Shown: positions 7,330 through 17,558 of the stretch, one piece after another
How the letters are laid out: every line of letters starts with the position of its first letter
Numbering within the stretch: position 1 is the first letter of the stretch
From: Lederbergia wuyishanensis
GTDB lineage: Bacteria; Bacillota; Bacilli; Bacillales; Bacillaceae_C
Length of the DNA: 64,000 nucleotides
Assembly: GCF_022900255.1 (NCBI RefSeq)
Contig: NZ_JALIRM010000003.1
Span: forward strand, 1-64,000
Reading direction: 5' to 3'
The notes under the pieces: generated by a model
What the model was told of the DNA's origin: nothing
The model's database searches: none
What the model saw: only the letters and a program-made list of their open reading frames with translations
Made by a program: the position numbers and the translations under genes

Positions 7330-7499
7330 TAATTGGTATTTTTTTAGGTCGGAAGTATGGAGTTTGTAGTAGTTACCTAGGTATCAAAAGACTTTATACA
7401 CCGGTTTTATCATAAGGTTGTATAGAAAAACGAATACCTCAATATCCTCTTTTGGCGGTGTAGAGGAAAATGTGTGACGATTGCTGAAGTATTGCGTGA

Positions 7500-7583
7500 A
7501 GGAGTACTACCGTACGTCCAGATAAAGTTGAGAAAATGAAGAATTTATGGGAGGAATGGGCGGAGAGAACGCATGTTGATTAG
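7500..7583 (+). pseudogene. C-terminal remnant of an arylsulfatase
   Basis: A 27-codon frame with no start ends in RPDKVEKMKNLWEEWAERTH followed by VD and a stop. This resembles the last helix of many arylsulfatases (pattern KVxxxxxLWEEWAER). A stop codon lies directly upstream in frame and no sulfatase core is present, so it is a relic. A hairpin at 7604-7638 follows, as expected after a gene end. Two intact sulfatases occur at 62300 and 63868. Confidence 0.5.
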
Positions 7584-7603
7584 AGTGACGAAAGATACTA
7601 GGG

Positions 7604-7638
7604 CAGGGGGAGAATATAATTAGTATATTCTACTCCTG
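7604..7638. terminator. 15-bp hairpin after the sulfatase remnant
   Basis: CAGGGGGAGAATATA (7604-7618) pairs with TATATTCTACTCCTG (7624-7638) with one mismatch and one wobble pair. The T-tract is poor. Confidence 0.5.
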
Positions 7639-7784
7639 CTGTTCTATTAAATTAGCCAAAAAATATATTTAATTTATATTAAGTGGAAAGTAGGTAAATT
7701 CCTATGTATCATGATGTTACTGTTTATTGCAGACCTGGAAATTAATAAATAACTAAGTTCAGTCATGTGGCAGAGCTGTTAATG

Positions 7785-8210
7785 TTATAAAACTTCATTT
7801 ATTATCAATTGGTCATTCTCTAAATCAATCAATTTTAAACGATTTTCATGCTTAATATAGATGCTTTTAAATTTTTTGTTATGATTTTGATCCTCTAAAA
7901 AAATCACTCTTTTATTCGGATTATCTGTTTCAATGACCTTCTCGTATTCATCACTGCCAATTTTCTTGAACACTGCTGCCAATTCTGCATAGTCTTCATT
8001 ACCGACACTTTCAACTGTAGTTTCATCTGATTTTTTCTCAGGCCCCTCAGTGTTTTTCGTATTATCTTTTTGATTATCCTCTGGCTCAGATGTTTGTGTG
8101 ACTTCAACCTTATTTTCATTAATATTGTTAGCTTCTTGTGCTTTTTCTTTTTTGCTAGTACATGCAGTCAGCAAAATCACACTTAATAATATGATGAGTA
8201 GTCTATTCAT
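7785..8210 (-). CDS. Putative lipoprotein, 141 aa
   Basis: The N-terminus is a lipoprotein signal with lipobox LLTAC and the lipidated cysteine at residue 17. A long polar, glutamate- and asparagine-rich linker (about 18-70) leads to a small C-terminal domain of about 70 residues that I do not recognise. The protein should sit on the outer face of the membrane. GGGAG lies before the ATG, and a good promoter (8246-8274) lies just upstream. It appears to be a single-gene unit. Confidence 0.65.
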   Translation of the reverse strand: MNRLLIILLSVILLTACTSKKEKAQEANNINENKVEVTQTSEPEDNQKDNTKNTEGPEKKSDETTVESVGNEDYAELAAVFKKIGSDEYEKVIETDNPNKRVIFLEDQNHNKKFKSIYIKHENRLKLIDLENDQLIINEVL

Positions 8211-8245
8211 AAGTACGCTCCCTTCTCGTTTGTTAGACTTAGTAA

Positions 8246-8274
8246 ATTATAAAGAAACATACTTATGGATGCAA
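8246..8274 (-). promoter_or_regulatory. Promoter of the 8210 lipoprotein gene
   Basis: On the minus strand TTGCAT (8274-8269), a 17-base spacer and a perfect TATAAT (8251-8246) lie about 35 bases before the start codon. Confidence 0.75.
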
Positions 8275-8350
8275 AAATAAAGCAAAGACAAAGAAATGAA
8301 AGTATAGGAGTTAAATAGTTTAATAAAATTGGTAAAGTTGGACACAAATA

Positions 8351-8488
8351 AAAAAAGTAACTGCCCTCTCCAATCCAACAGATAGGGTATGTTACTCTAT
8401 TTTTTCTGCTTGAAATATGGCCCAGTCGTCCTTTTACGGCTTGTAGTTGCACTGATCAGGTGAATCAGCATCTGCTCTTTTTATTACC
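8351..8488 (+). repeat. Dispersed two-hairpin element, copy A (decayed type I toxin-antitoxin 3' region)
   Basis: Hairpin 1 is closed by GTAAC (8357-8361) and GTTAC (8391-8395) and followed by a T-rich tract. The conserved octamer GTAGTTGC is at 8443-8450. Hairpin 2, CAGGTG/CATCTG, ends in TTTTT, directly followed by ATTACC (GGTAAT on the minus strand). Related copies lie at 42532, 56697 and 61719 in the same orientation. No toxin frame survives upstream. Confidence 0.6.
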
Positions 8489-8508
8489 TTTAGTAAAGGT
8501 AACTTAGA

Positions 8509-8664
8509 TTAATATTTTACCTTAAATTTGGGACTAATTATTTTACAGTAATCTTCAGTACTTAGAACATGGAACTTATTCAAATCATTCTTATCAAGCA
8601 ACCCTTTCAACTCTTTAAAGTCGTCCAACTCGGTAGTTTCTGATGAACTACTGTTCAGTAGTAT
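8509..8664 (-). pseudogene. Gene fragment without a start codon
   Basis: A 51-codon open stretch ends with the protein-like segment LSTEDYCKIISPKFKVKY. A stop precedes it and no usable start or ribosome binding site is present. It lies just downstream of the glycerophosphodiesterase gene. It may be the tail of a lost gene; the family is not recognised. Confidence 0.3.
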
Positions 8665-8681
8665 CTATCATAGTTATCAAT

Positions 8682-9425
8682 TTACACATTTTTTATTTTT
8701 TCAATATACTCTAACGCTGGAACCGGATTATTGCATGTCATTAGTGTTATACCGCAATCTAATGAATATTTAACTTGTTCCGCATCGTCTGGACAAAAAC
8801 ACCATGCCAATTTTCCAGATGTCTTGTAGCGTTGAACTATTTCTGGATTCAGAAGGTTCATATCAATCCCAATGGCCCATAATTTTGAAAAGGTTCCATT
8901 GTCACCTAGAATATAGTTGGACATTTGCTTATCTGGGAATCCTTGTGTTTTAAATTGATATTTATCATTAATATACGCAACAATATTTGCATCGAAGCTT
9001 GTAAATACACACCTATCAAGGAAATCATACTTCTTTAGTATCTCTATTGCGCGATCAGCAACCTCGATAGCGGTACCACATCGCTTGATTTCAACGTTTA
9101 AAAGTATATCGGAATAAGGTTGAAGCCATTCGCAAAATTCATCTAATGTTGGAATCCTTTGTCCATTGCCTGCATCCAATTCTTTTAATTCTTTTAATGT
9201 AAAATCACGTACTTTACCCGAACCATTCGTCGTCCGATCCACCGTCTGGTCATGTATGATTACAACTTCGTTGTCTTTCGATATTCGGAGATCAAACTCA
9301 ATCATATCCACTCCAGTTTCAACAGCTTTTTGGAACGCCAATAATGTATTTTCAGGATATTTTGAACTATATCCACGATGGGCAGCAACAATTATACTTG
9401 ATTGGTCAAGAAGTTGTTCGATCAT
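8682..9425 (-). CDS. Glycerophosphodiester phosphodiesterase (cytosolic)
   Basis: The enzyme splits glycerophosphodiesters into glycerol-3-phosphate and an alcohol. This 247-aa protein has the full GDPD pattern: AHRGYSSKYPENT (catalytic His and the E-N-T element), MIEFDLRISKD (metal ligands), VVIIHDQTVDRTTNGSG, and later VEIKR. There is no signal peptide or membrane helix, so it acts inside the cell. GGAG lies about 12 bases before the ATG. It is transcribed alone from a clear promoter with a perfect palindrome beside the -10 box. Two further GDPD genes follow the ugp operon at 27931 and 28664. Confidence 0.88.
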   Translation of the reverse strand: MIEQLLDQSSIIVAAHRGYSSKYPENTLLAFQKAVETGVDMIEFDLRISKDNEVVIIHDQTVDRTTNGSGKVRDFTLKELKELDAGNGQRIPTLDEFCEWLQPYSDILLNVEIKRCGTAIEVADRAIEILKKYDFLDRCVFTSFDANIVAYINDKYQFKTQGFPDKQMSNYILGDNGTFSKLWAIGIDMNLLNPEIVQRYKTSGKLAWCFCPDDAEQVKYSLDCGITLMTCNNPVPALEYIEKIKNV

Positions 9426-9540
9426 GGGATTATCTACTCCTCATTTAAATCTACTTAAATTTGAGTAATCTTGAAAATAAAACTATAAGATTGATCTTTT
9501 AATTTTCCTCCCCTCATTATTTCATAATATTTCCATATTA

Positions 9541-9584
9541 CCATTATAATAATGGGATTATAGTAAGAACCAAAAATTTGTCTA
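9541..9584 (-). promoter_or_regulatory. Promoter and palindromic operator of the 9425 GDPD gene
   Basis: On the minus strand TAGACA (9584-9579), a 16-base spacer and TATAAT (9562-9557) are followed directly by a perfect 15-bp palindrome CCATTATAATAATGG (9541-9555) covering the expected start site. The palindrome is a likely repressor site; the protein is unknown. Confidence 0.55.
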
Positions 9585-9896
9585 AAAGATAATGCTTTTT
9601 TCTTAAAAGTAAAAAAAGTATTTAATCGATCTCAGCTCAATTAATCGGTTTGTACATTTTCAAATACATAAAAATCCGAATGAACTAAATATCATGAAAA
9701 ATAAGCATTAATCCGGATAATAGGTTAGGAGAATAAATTCTTAAATTTTTTTTATTGGTAGTATAATATATTATTGTGGGGATTTTTACTAATTCACGCT
9801 CGTGCCACAATAGTTTTCTGCTCTATTTTTGCTGCTTTTTTCTCTTCAACTAAGTCAAATATTAAATAATGAAGTTAAATTAAGGGGAGAAATTCC
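9585..9896. other. AT-rich intergenic region, no gene seen
   Basis: No open frame with a ribosome binding site and no strong hairpin was found. The only clear signal is GGGGAG just before the 9897 ATG. Confidence 0.5.
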
Positions 9897-9928
9897 ATGA
9901 ACGATGGCATTAGTGAAGATATCAAAAT

Positions 9929-10333
9929 ATGAGTGAACAAGCAGTTGAGTATGCTAAGACTTTTGGTAAATCATTTACATACTCTGAAGATGATATAAAA
10001 GATTTGGAAGAAATATTAGATTTTTATTCTAAAGATTTAAAAGGAAATTTGCTTAAAAATCTACTAAGAAAAATGACTAAAACCATGCCTACTGAAAATC
10101 AAATTTATTCCATGTCATTGATTTGGGGCAGTTATTTAGGTCAACTGCTAAAGAAATATGTGAATCCTAAACTATGCTGGGTAGAAGAAGAGGTATTTGG
10201 TGATGGGAAGATCATTCATTTGAAAGATGAAGAAGTGAGATTTTTTCCTATTGATAAAGTCTATAAGAGGATAATGAATGGCAGCGAGGACAATATCATT
10301 TCTTTCTACGAAGTACTAAAAAGAGATTTTTAA
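9929..10333 (+). CDS. Hypothetical protein, 134 aa, with a suspected 5' frameshift
   Basis: I do not recognise the family; the core IWGSYLGQLLKKY with FPIDKVYKRIMNGSED looks like a small conserved soluble domain. The ATG at 9929 has no ribosome binding site. A good GGGGAG instead precedes an ATG at 9897 that opens 11 codons (MNDGISEDIKI) and stops in an ATGA overlap with this frame. One extra A in the AAAA at 9924-9927 would fuse the two frames. So either the gene has lost one base, or a leader peptide is coupled to it. A strong terminator follows at 10438. Confidence 0.5.
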   Translation: MSEQAVEYAKTFGKSFTYSEDDIKDLEEILDFYSKDLKGNLLKNLLRKMTKTMPTENQIYSMSLIWGSYLGQLLKKYVNPKLCWVEEEVFGDGKIIHLKDEEVRFFPIDKVYKRIMNGSEDNIISFYEVLKRDF

Positions 10334-10437
10334 CTCTAGTTACGGAAGTCTTTGGTAATAAGCAATTATTAAAGATTGTAATGTTATTAAGAAGTAAAAT
10401 ACTTTAAAAAATTTTGGTATTGAATATGTACTAAGAT

Positions 10438-10471
10438 ACGCTCAGATTTTTGATATCTGAGCGTTTTTTTA
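10438..10471 (+). terminator. Strong rho-independent terminator
   Basis: ACGCTCAGAT (10438-10447) pairs perfectly with ATCTGAGCGT (10455-10464), followed by seven T. Confidence 0.85.
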
Positions 10472-10602
10472 TTGTCGTCACACTGGTTTATCTACCTTAA
10501 ATTTCTTATTTTCCTAGTCTCTCTTGAATGACTAATTATAAATCTATGTTTTTTAAGTAAAGGGACAATGTGATATTGCATTAAACCTTGATATATAAGG
10601 CG

Positions 10603-10737
10603 ATGAAAAAAATGGATATGAATGTTTTAGATGCTTATATGAATAATCTAAATGTTCAAGGGAATTTTATGATAATTGATGAGGTTTTGATTTAAATGAT
10701 GAAGATTGGTTCTAATGGGAAATGATGAAAATTTAAG
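10603..10737 (+). pseudogene. Decayed gene fragment
   Basis: A 30-codon frame from ATG 10603 stops at 10693. A shift of one base at about 10680 would continue it as DEGFDLNDEDWF, which looks protein-like. No ribosome binding site is present. The family is unknown. Confidence 0.3.
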
Positions 10738-10778
10738 ATTGTTGGTATGTTCAGTGCTCATAGTGAACTGTGACTAAA

Positions 10779-11018
10779 TATTAGTAAAAATGCTCGTTCT
10801 TCACATGGTACATTTTAGTAAAAATGGTGACGTTTCCAATTATTTTCCTAAAAGATCTCTTTTTTAATTCATATCGAAAATTTGCGTTAAACCTTTATTT
10901 ACTTGGAAAACACCTAAGATAACGTTTGCTTTTTCTCTAACGTTCTTAAAATTCCAAGGTTTTAAAGGTTTAATATTTTTAGTAAAACTATGAAATAAAA
11001 CCTTTACATTTAGTAAAA
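10779..11018 (+). promoter_or_regulatory. Four TTTTAGTAAAA operator-like palindromes before the sugar operon
   Basis: The 11-bp palindrome TTTTA-G-TAAAA is perfect at 10813-10823 and 10977-10987 and has one mismatch at 10779-10789 and 11008-11018. The last copy lies between the -35 and -10 boxes of the operon promoter and is centred 31 bp (three helical turns) from the copy before it. The LacI-type regulator encoded at 20153 is the natural candidate. Confidence 0.6.
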
Positions 11019-11032
11019 ACCTGTTTTATAAT
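11003..11032 (+). promoter_or_regulatory. Promoter of the 11058-21151 sugar operon
   Basis: TTTACA (11003-11008), an 18-base spacer and a perfect TATAAT (11027-11032) lie 25 bases before the first gene. An operator-like palindrome fills the spacer. Confidence 0.75.
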
Positions 11033-11057
11033 CGAATCAAACGAAGGGGGAAATCAG

Positions 11058-12302
11058 ATGAAAAGTAAATTTCGCACAAAGAGTATTTTCGTTTTACTTG
11101 TAATTTTCTCAATCTTAACGCTGTCTGCATGTGGTTCAAGCTCAGATAGTAATACTGGCAAGACGAAAGATGGAAAGACGCTGATTCGTTTTGCGACGTG
11201 GGATTCTGAGGATAGCCTTGATTTGCAAAAACAGTTAGTGGATAAGTTCAACAAAGAGCATTCTGATATCCAAGTCAAATTAGAAGCATATGGTTCCGAA
11301 TACGATACAAAAATCGCTGCAGGAATGGGCTCTAAGGATGCACCAGATGTAATGTATATGTGGAACTATCCGCAATACAAAGATGCACTTGAGCCACTTG
11401 ATTCTTATATCGAGGGTGCAGGAGCTGGTTATAAAGATAATTTCTATGAAGCTTTATGGAATTATAATTCAGCAGATGACAAGGTTCTTGGTCTTCCGGT
11501 TGGTTATACAACACATGTTGTTTATTACAATAAAGATCTTTTTGATGCGAAAGGACTTCCATATCCTACAGGGGATTGGACATGGGATGATTTCCAAAAG
11601 GTTGCTGCACAATTAACAGATTCAGCTAAAGGTACAACAGGCTTCGTATTTTCTGGAAAGCCAGATCCTTATGATTTTGAAATGTACCTTTGGGGCAATG
11701 GAGCAGCTTACTCTGATAAAAATGGTGAACTTGAAGGTAATTTGAATTCTCCAAAATCAATTGAAGTTTTTGATATGTTCCAAAAAATGGAGAAAGACAA
11801 AATTGCACTTGCTTCTGAAAAATCAGGTACTGATGAAATGAAAACTGGAAAAGTTGGTATGTTCATCAATGGAGCCTGGTATATTGATACATTCAAAAAT
11901 GCTGGTATTAATTTTGGTGTTGTAGAGGTTCCACATTTTGAAGGAAATAAAAGTGTAAGTGTTATCAGTTCATCAGGACTTGCGATGTCAAAAGACTCAA
12001 AAAATAAAGATGCTGCCTTTGAATTTATGAAATTCTGGACAGGCGAAGAAGCGAATAAAGCGAGAATTAATTATGAGCTTCCTGTTTTAAAAACAGTTGT
12101 AGAGCAAGAGAAACTAAATGAAGATCCAATAAAAGGCGTGTTCTATTCTATGCTTGAGAATAGTGAAGGCTTTACACCATCTTCCTTCCGTATCGAGGAT
12201 TGGAGTACAGTTGCTGATGATCTTAACCTAGTATTTGAAGAAATTTTCAATCCAAGCACATTAATGAATCCGAAAAAAGCTTTAAATGATGCTGCTCAGT
12301 AA
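11058..12302 (+). CDS. ABC sugar importer, solute-binding lipoprotein
   Basis: This extracytoplasmic receptor captures a sugar and hands it to the two permeases encoded downstream. The lipobox LSAC places the lipidated cysteine at residue 25, and the mature part has the family-1 solute-binding layout (FATWDSEDS near the start, then TKIAAGMGSKDAPDVMYMW, and VYYNKDLF). Its length of 414 aa is normal. GGGGGA precedes the ATG. The neighbouring beta-galactosidase suggests a galactoside or galactose-containing oligosaccharide as substrate, but this is inferred. A hairpin after the gene probably keeps its expression higher than that of the permeases. Confidence 0.88.
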   Translation: MKSKFRTKSIFVLLVIFSILTLSACGSSSDSNTGKTKDGKTLIRFATWDSEDSLDLQKQLVDKFNKEHSDIQVKLEAYGSEYDTKIAAGMGSKDAPDVMYMWNYPQYKDALEPLDSYIEGAGAGYKDNFYEALWNYNSADDKVLGLPVGYTTHVVYYNKDLFDAKGLPYPTGDWTWDDFQKVAAQLTDSAKGTTGFVFSGKPDPYDFEMYLWGNGAAYSDKNGELEGNLNSPKSIEVFDMFQKMEKDKIALASEKSGTDEMKTGKVGMFINGAWYIDTFKNAGINFGVVEVPHFEGNKSVSVISSSGLAMSKDSKNKDAAFEFMKFWTGEEANKARINYELPVLKTVVEQEKLNEDPIKGVFYSMLENSEGFTPSSFRIEDWSTVADDLNLVFEEIFNPSTLMNPKKALNDAAQ

Positions 12303-12316
12303 GAAGATATAAATAT

Positions 12317-12362
12317 GAAGGAAGTAACTAAAGTTTAATCCGTTACTTCCTTCCATCTTTTT
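12317..12362 (+). terminator. Intra-operon hairpin after the binding-protein gene
   Basis: GAAGGAAGTAAC (12317-12328) and GTTACTTCCTTC (12342-12353) form a perfect 12-bp stem followed by CATCTTTTT. Since the next genes plainly belong to the same system, it probably acts as a partial terminator or 3'-end stabiliser. Confidence 0.65.
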
Positions 12363-12469
12363 GGAAAGCAAAGAAAATACAAGCTTTTTATTAGTTCTAT
12401 TATTTACTGTGTAGCGTAAGGCAGCACTCACTGTAGGCCAAATAACATGAGCTGTTAAAAATCTAAAAA

Positions 12470-12530
12470 ACTTTTTACGTCTCAGAGCATTTGCTTGTCG
12501 CCGAAAGCTGCGCGCCTTGCGCTTTTCTAA
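12470..12530 (-). repeat. Degenerate GC-rich intergenic repeat
   Basis: On the minus strand this reads GAAAAGCGCAAGGCGCGCAG and then CGGCGACAAGCAAATGCTCT. It looks like a worn copy of a GC-rich repeat that I recall from Bacillus intergenic regions. It stands out in base composition from the AT-rich DNA on both sides. It is not coding as far as I can tell. Confidence 0.35.
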
Positions 12531-12594
12531 TCTATTTGCAACGTTTGTCACAATGATACTAAGCCTAAGCAAATAATAATAAGAGGGTATTTCC

Positions 12595-13527
12595 ATGGTA
12601 AAAACAAAGGAAAAACAAAAATCATTTCAATTAGTGAAAAAGAGAGTGCCGTATTTATTCATTAGCCCTTGGATCATTGGAATTATCGTTTTTACACTTG
12701 GTCCACTCATTTTTTCACTCGTTATGAGTTTATATGATTGGCCAATTACGAGCGAACCGAAGTTTATTGGTCTCGAAAACTATACCAAAATGTTCACGGA
12801 TGATCCGCAATTTTATAAATCATTAACCATTACCTTTAAATTCGCTGCTATCTTTGTTCCTCTAAATCTAATCATTGCACTTGTTCTTGCATTATTAATT
12901 AGTCAACGTGTTCGTGGGATAAAAGTGTTTCGAACCATTTTCTACTTGCCAGCTGTTGTTTCTGGTGTGGCGATTTCGATTATTTGGGGCTGGATCTTCA
13001 ACTCTGAATACGGGATTATGAACTATTTACTTTCATTTATTGGTATTGAAGGTCCGAAATGGTTAATTGATCCAAAATGGGCAATTATTACAATCGTTAT
13101 TGCAAGTGCGTGGGGTGTAGGTACGATGATGCTCATTTTCTATACCGATATTAAAGGGATTCCGCCAGAGCTTTATGAAGCAGCGGCAATCGACGGAGCA
13201 TCACCTGTAAAACAATTTTTCCATATTACACTACCAAGTATTACACCAACTCTATTATTTAACATTATTACCTCGGTCATTAACGCCTTGCAGCAACTTA
13301 CGCTCGTTTTGCTTTTAACAGGGGGCGGACCGTTGAAATCAACGTATTTCTATGGACTATTCGTGTACAACAATGCGTTTAAGCATCATAAGCTTGGATA
13401 TGCAAGTGCTAATGCGTGGTTCATGTTTGTTGTCATCTTAATTTTAACGATGATCATCTTTAAATCATCATCTGCATGGGTGTTTTATGAAACAGAAGTC
13501 CAAAAAGGAAAGGGGAAGAAAGCATGA
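12595..13527 (+). CDS. ABC sugar importer, permease (MalF/UgpA type)
   Basis: This 310-aa inner-membrane protein has about six membrane helices. The cytoplasmic EAA loop (YEAAAIDGASPVKQFFHITL, about residues 194-213) docks the ATPase. It forms a heterodimer with the permease encoded next. The ATG follows GAGGG. It begins 292 bases after the binding-protein gene, across a hairpin and a repeat, yet stays in the same direction and system. No ATPase gene is present in the operon, so a shared MsmX-type ATPase encoded elsewhere (possibly the one at 23414) must supply energy. Confidence 0.9.
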   Translation: MVKTKEKQKSFQLVKKRVPYLFISPWIIGIIVFTLGPLIFSLVMSLYDWPITSEPKFIGLENYTKMFTDDPQFYKSLTITFKFAAIFVPLNLIIALVLALLISQRVRGIKVFRTIFYLPAVVSGVAISIIWGWIFNSEYGIMNYLLSFIGIEGPKWLIDPKWAIITIVIASAWGVGTMMLIFYTDIKGIPPELYEAAAIDGASPVKQFFHITLPSITPTLLFNIITSVINALQQLTLVLLLTGGGPLKSTYFYGLFVYNNAFKHHKLGYASANAWFMFVVILILTMIIFKSSSAWVFYETEVQKGKGKKA

Positions 13528-14345
13528 AGATTTCAAGAACATATAAAGCCGTTATTTATACGTTTTTAATATTGTTTTCATTATATTTCCTCTTTCCGTT
13601 TATTTGGGTGCTTTTAACGGCATTAAAATCTAATGCGGAAGTATCTCAGTTTCCGCCTAAAATTTTCCCGGCAATTCCACAATTTCATAATTTTATCGAT
13701 GCGTGGACAAGTCAGCCATTTGGCACTTACTTGAAAAACTCAATTATCGTAACAACAATGACGACTTTTGGTCAGTTGCTTTCGTGCTCGCTCGTTGCCT
13801 ACGGCTTTGCTCGATATGATTTTAAATATAAGAATATTCTTTTCGTCATTTTATTATCAACGATGATGATTCCGTGGGACGTAACGATGATCCCGCTATA
13901 TATGCAGTTTAATTTATTCGGATGGATTAATACGTTAAAGCCATTAATCGTACCAGCCTTTTTCGGTTCCGCTTATTACATCTTTTTATTGCGTCAATTT
14001 TTGATGAATATTCCTAAGGACATGGAAAATGCGGCGCGTATTGATGGTGCGAATGAATTTCAAATTTATTATAAAATTTTTCTTCCAATCATGAAGGCAC
14101 CACTTATTTTGATTGCGGTACTAAATATATTGCTAGTTTGGAATGATTACTTAGGACCGTTAATCTTCTTGCAAGATCAATCAAAATATACGTTGGCTCT
14201 TGGGCTAGCTGCTTTTAAAGGTGTACATGATTTGCAAATTATTCCAATCATGTCGATCACTCTCATCATGATTATTCCGCCTGTGCTCGTCTTCTTCTTT
14301 GCACAGAAATATATTGTGGAAGGTGTAAGTGGTTCGATTAAATAG
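13524..14345 (+). CDS. ABC sugar importer, permease (MalG/UgpE type)
   Basis: This is the second permease of the importer, 273 aa, with about six membrane helices and the EAA loop MENAARIDGANEFQIYYKIF (about 170-189). The start ATG overlaps the stop of the previous gene (ATGA), which indicates translational coupling. A short hairpin, GGGAAAAC/GTTTTCCC (14357-14379), separates it from the beta-galactosidase gene. Confidence 0.9.
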   Translation: MKISRTYKAVIYTFLILFSLYFLFPFIWVLLTALKSNAEVSQFPPKIFPAIPQFHNFIDAWTSQPFGTYLKNSIIVTTMTTFGQLLSCSLVAYGFARYDFKYKNILFVILLSTMMIPWDVTMIPLYMQFNLFGWINTLKPLIVPAFFGSAYYIFLLRQFLMNIPKDMENAARIDGANEFQIYYKIFLPIMKAPLILIAVLNILLVWNDYLGPLIFLQDQSKYTLALGLAAFKGVHDLQIIPIMSITLIMIIPPVLVFFFAQKYIVEGVSGSIK

Positions 14346-14407
14346 AACAGACAAACGGGAAAACTCTTGGCGTTTTCCCTTCTACTACGTTTATCACTTG
14401 GAGGTAA

Positions 14408-17464
<3,057 letters not shown>

Positions 17465-17473
17465 TTGAATGTA

Positions 17474-17510
17474 AGGGTGTTTCAAATTGATATGCGAAAC
17501 ACCCTCATTT
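17474..17510 (+). terminator. Hairpin after lacZ
   Basis: AGGGTGTTTC (17474-17483) and GAAACACCCT (17496-17505) pair perfectly, followed by CATTTTG. The T-tract is weak, so readthrough into the next gene is likely. Confidence 0.6.
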
Positions 17511-17558
17511 TGCTATAAACAGGGACATTAGTTTTAGGAGAAAAGTGAGGGATTAAGA

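Noticed and set aside
8207-8452. 81-codon hydrophobic minus-strand frame upstream of the 8210 lipoprotein
   Set aside because: It covers the lipoprotein promoter and hairpin element A and has no binding site, so it is chance coding.
12282-12596. 104-codon minus-strand frame between binding-protein and permease genes
   Set aside because: It runs through the operon hairpin and the GC-rich repeat, and its product is low-complexity and arginine-rich.
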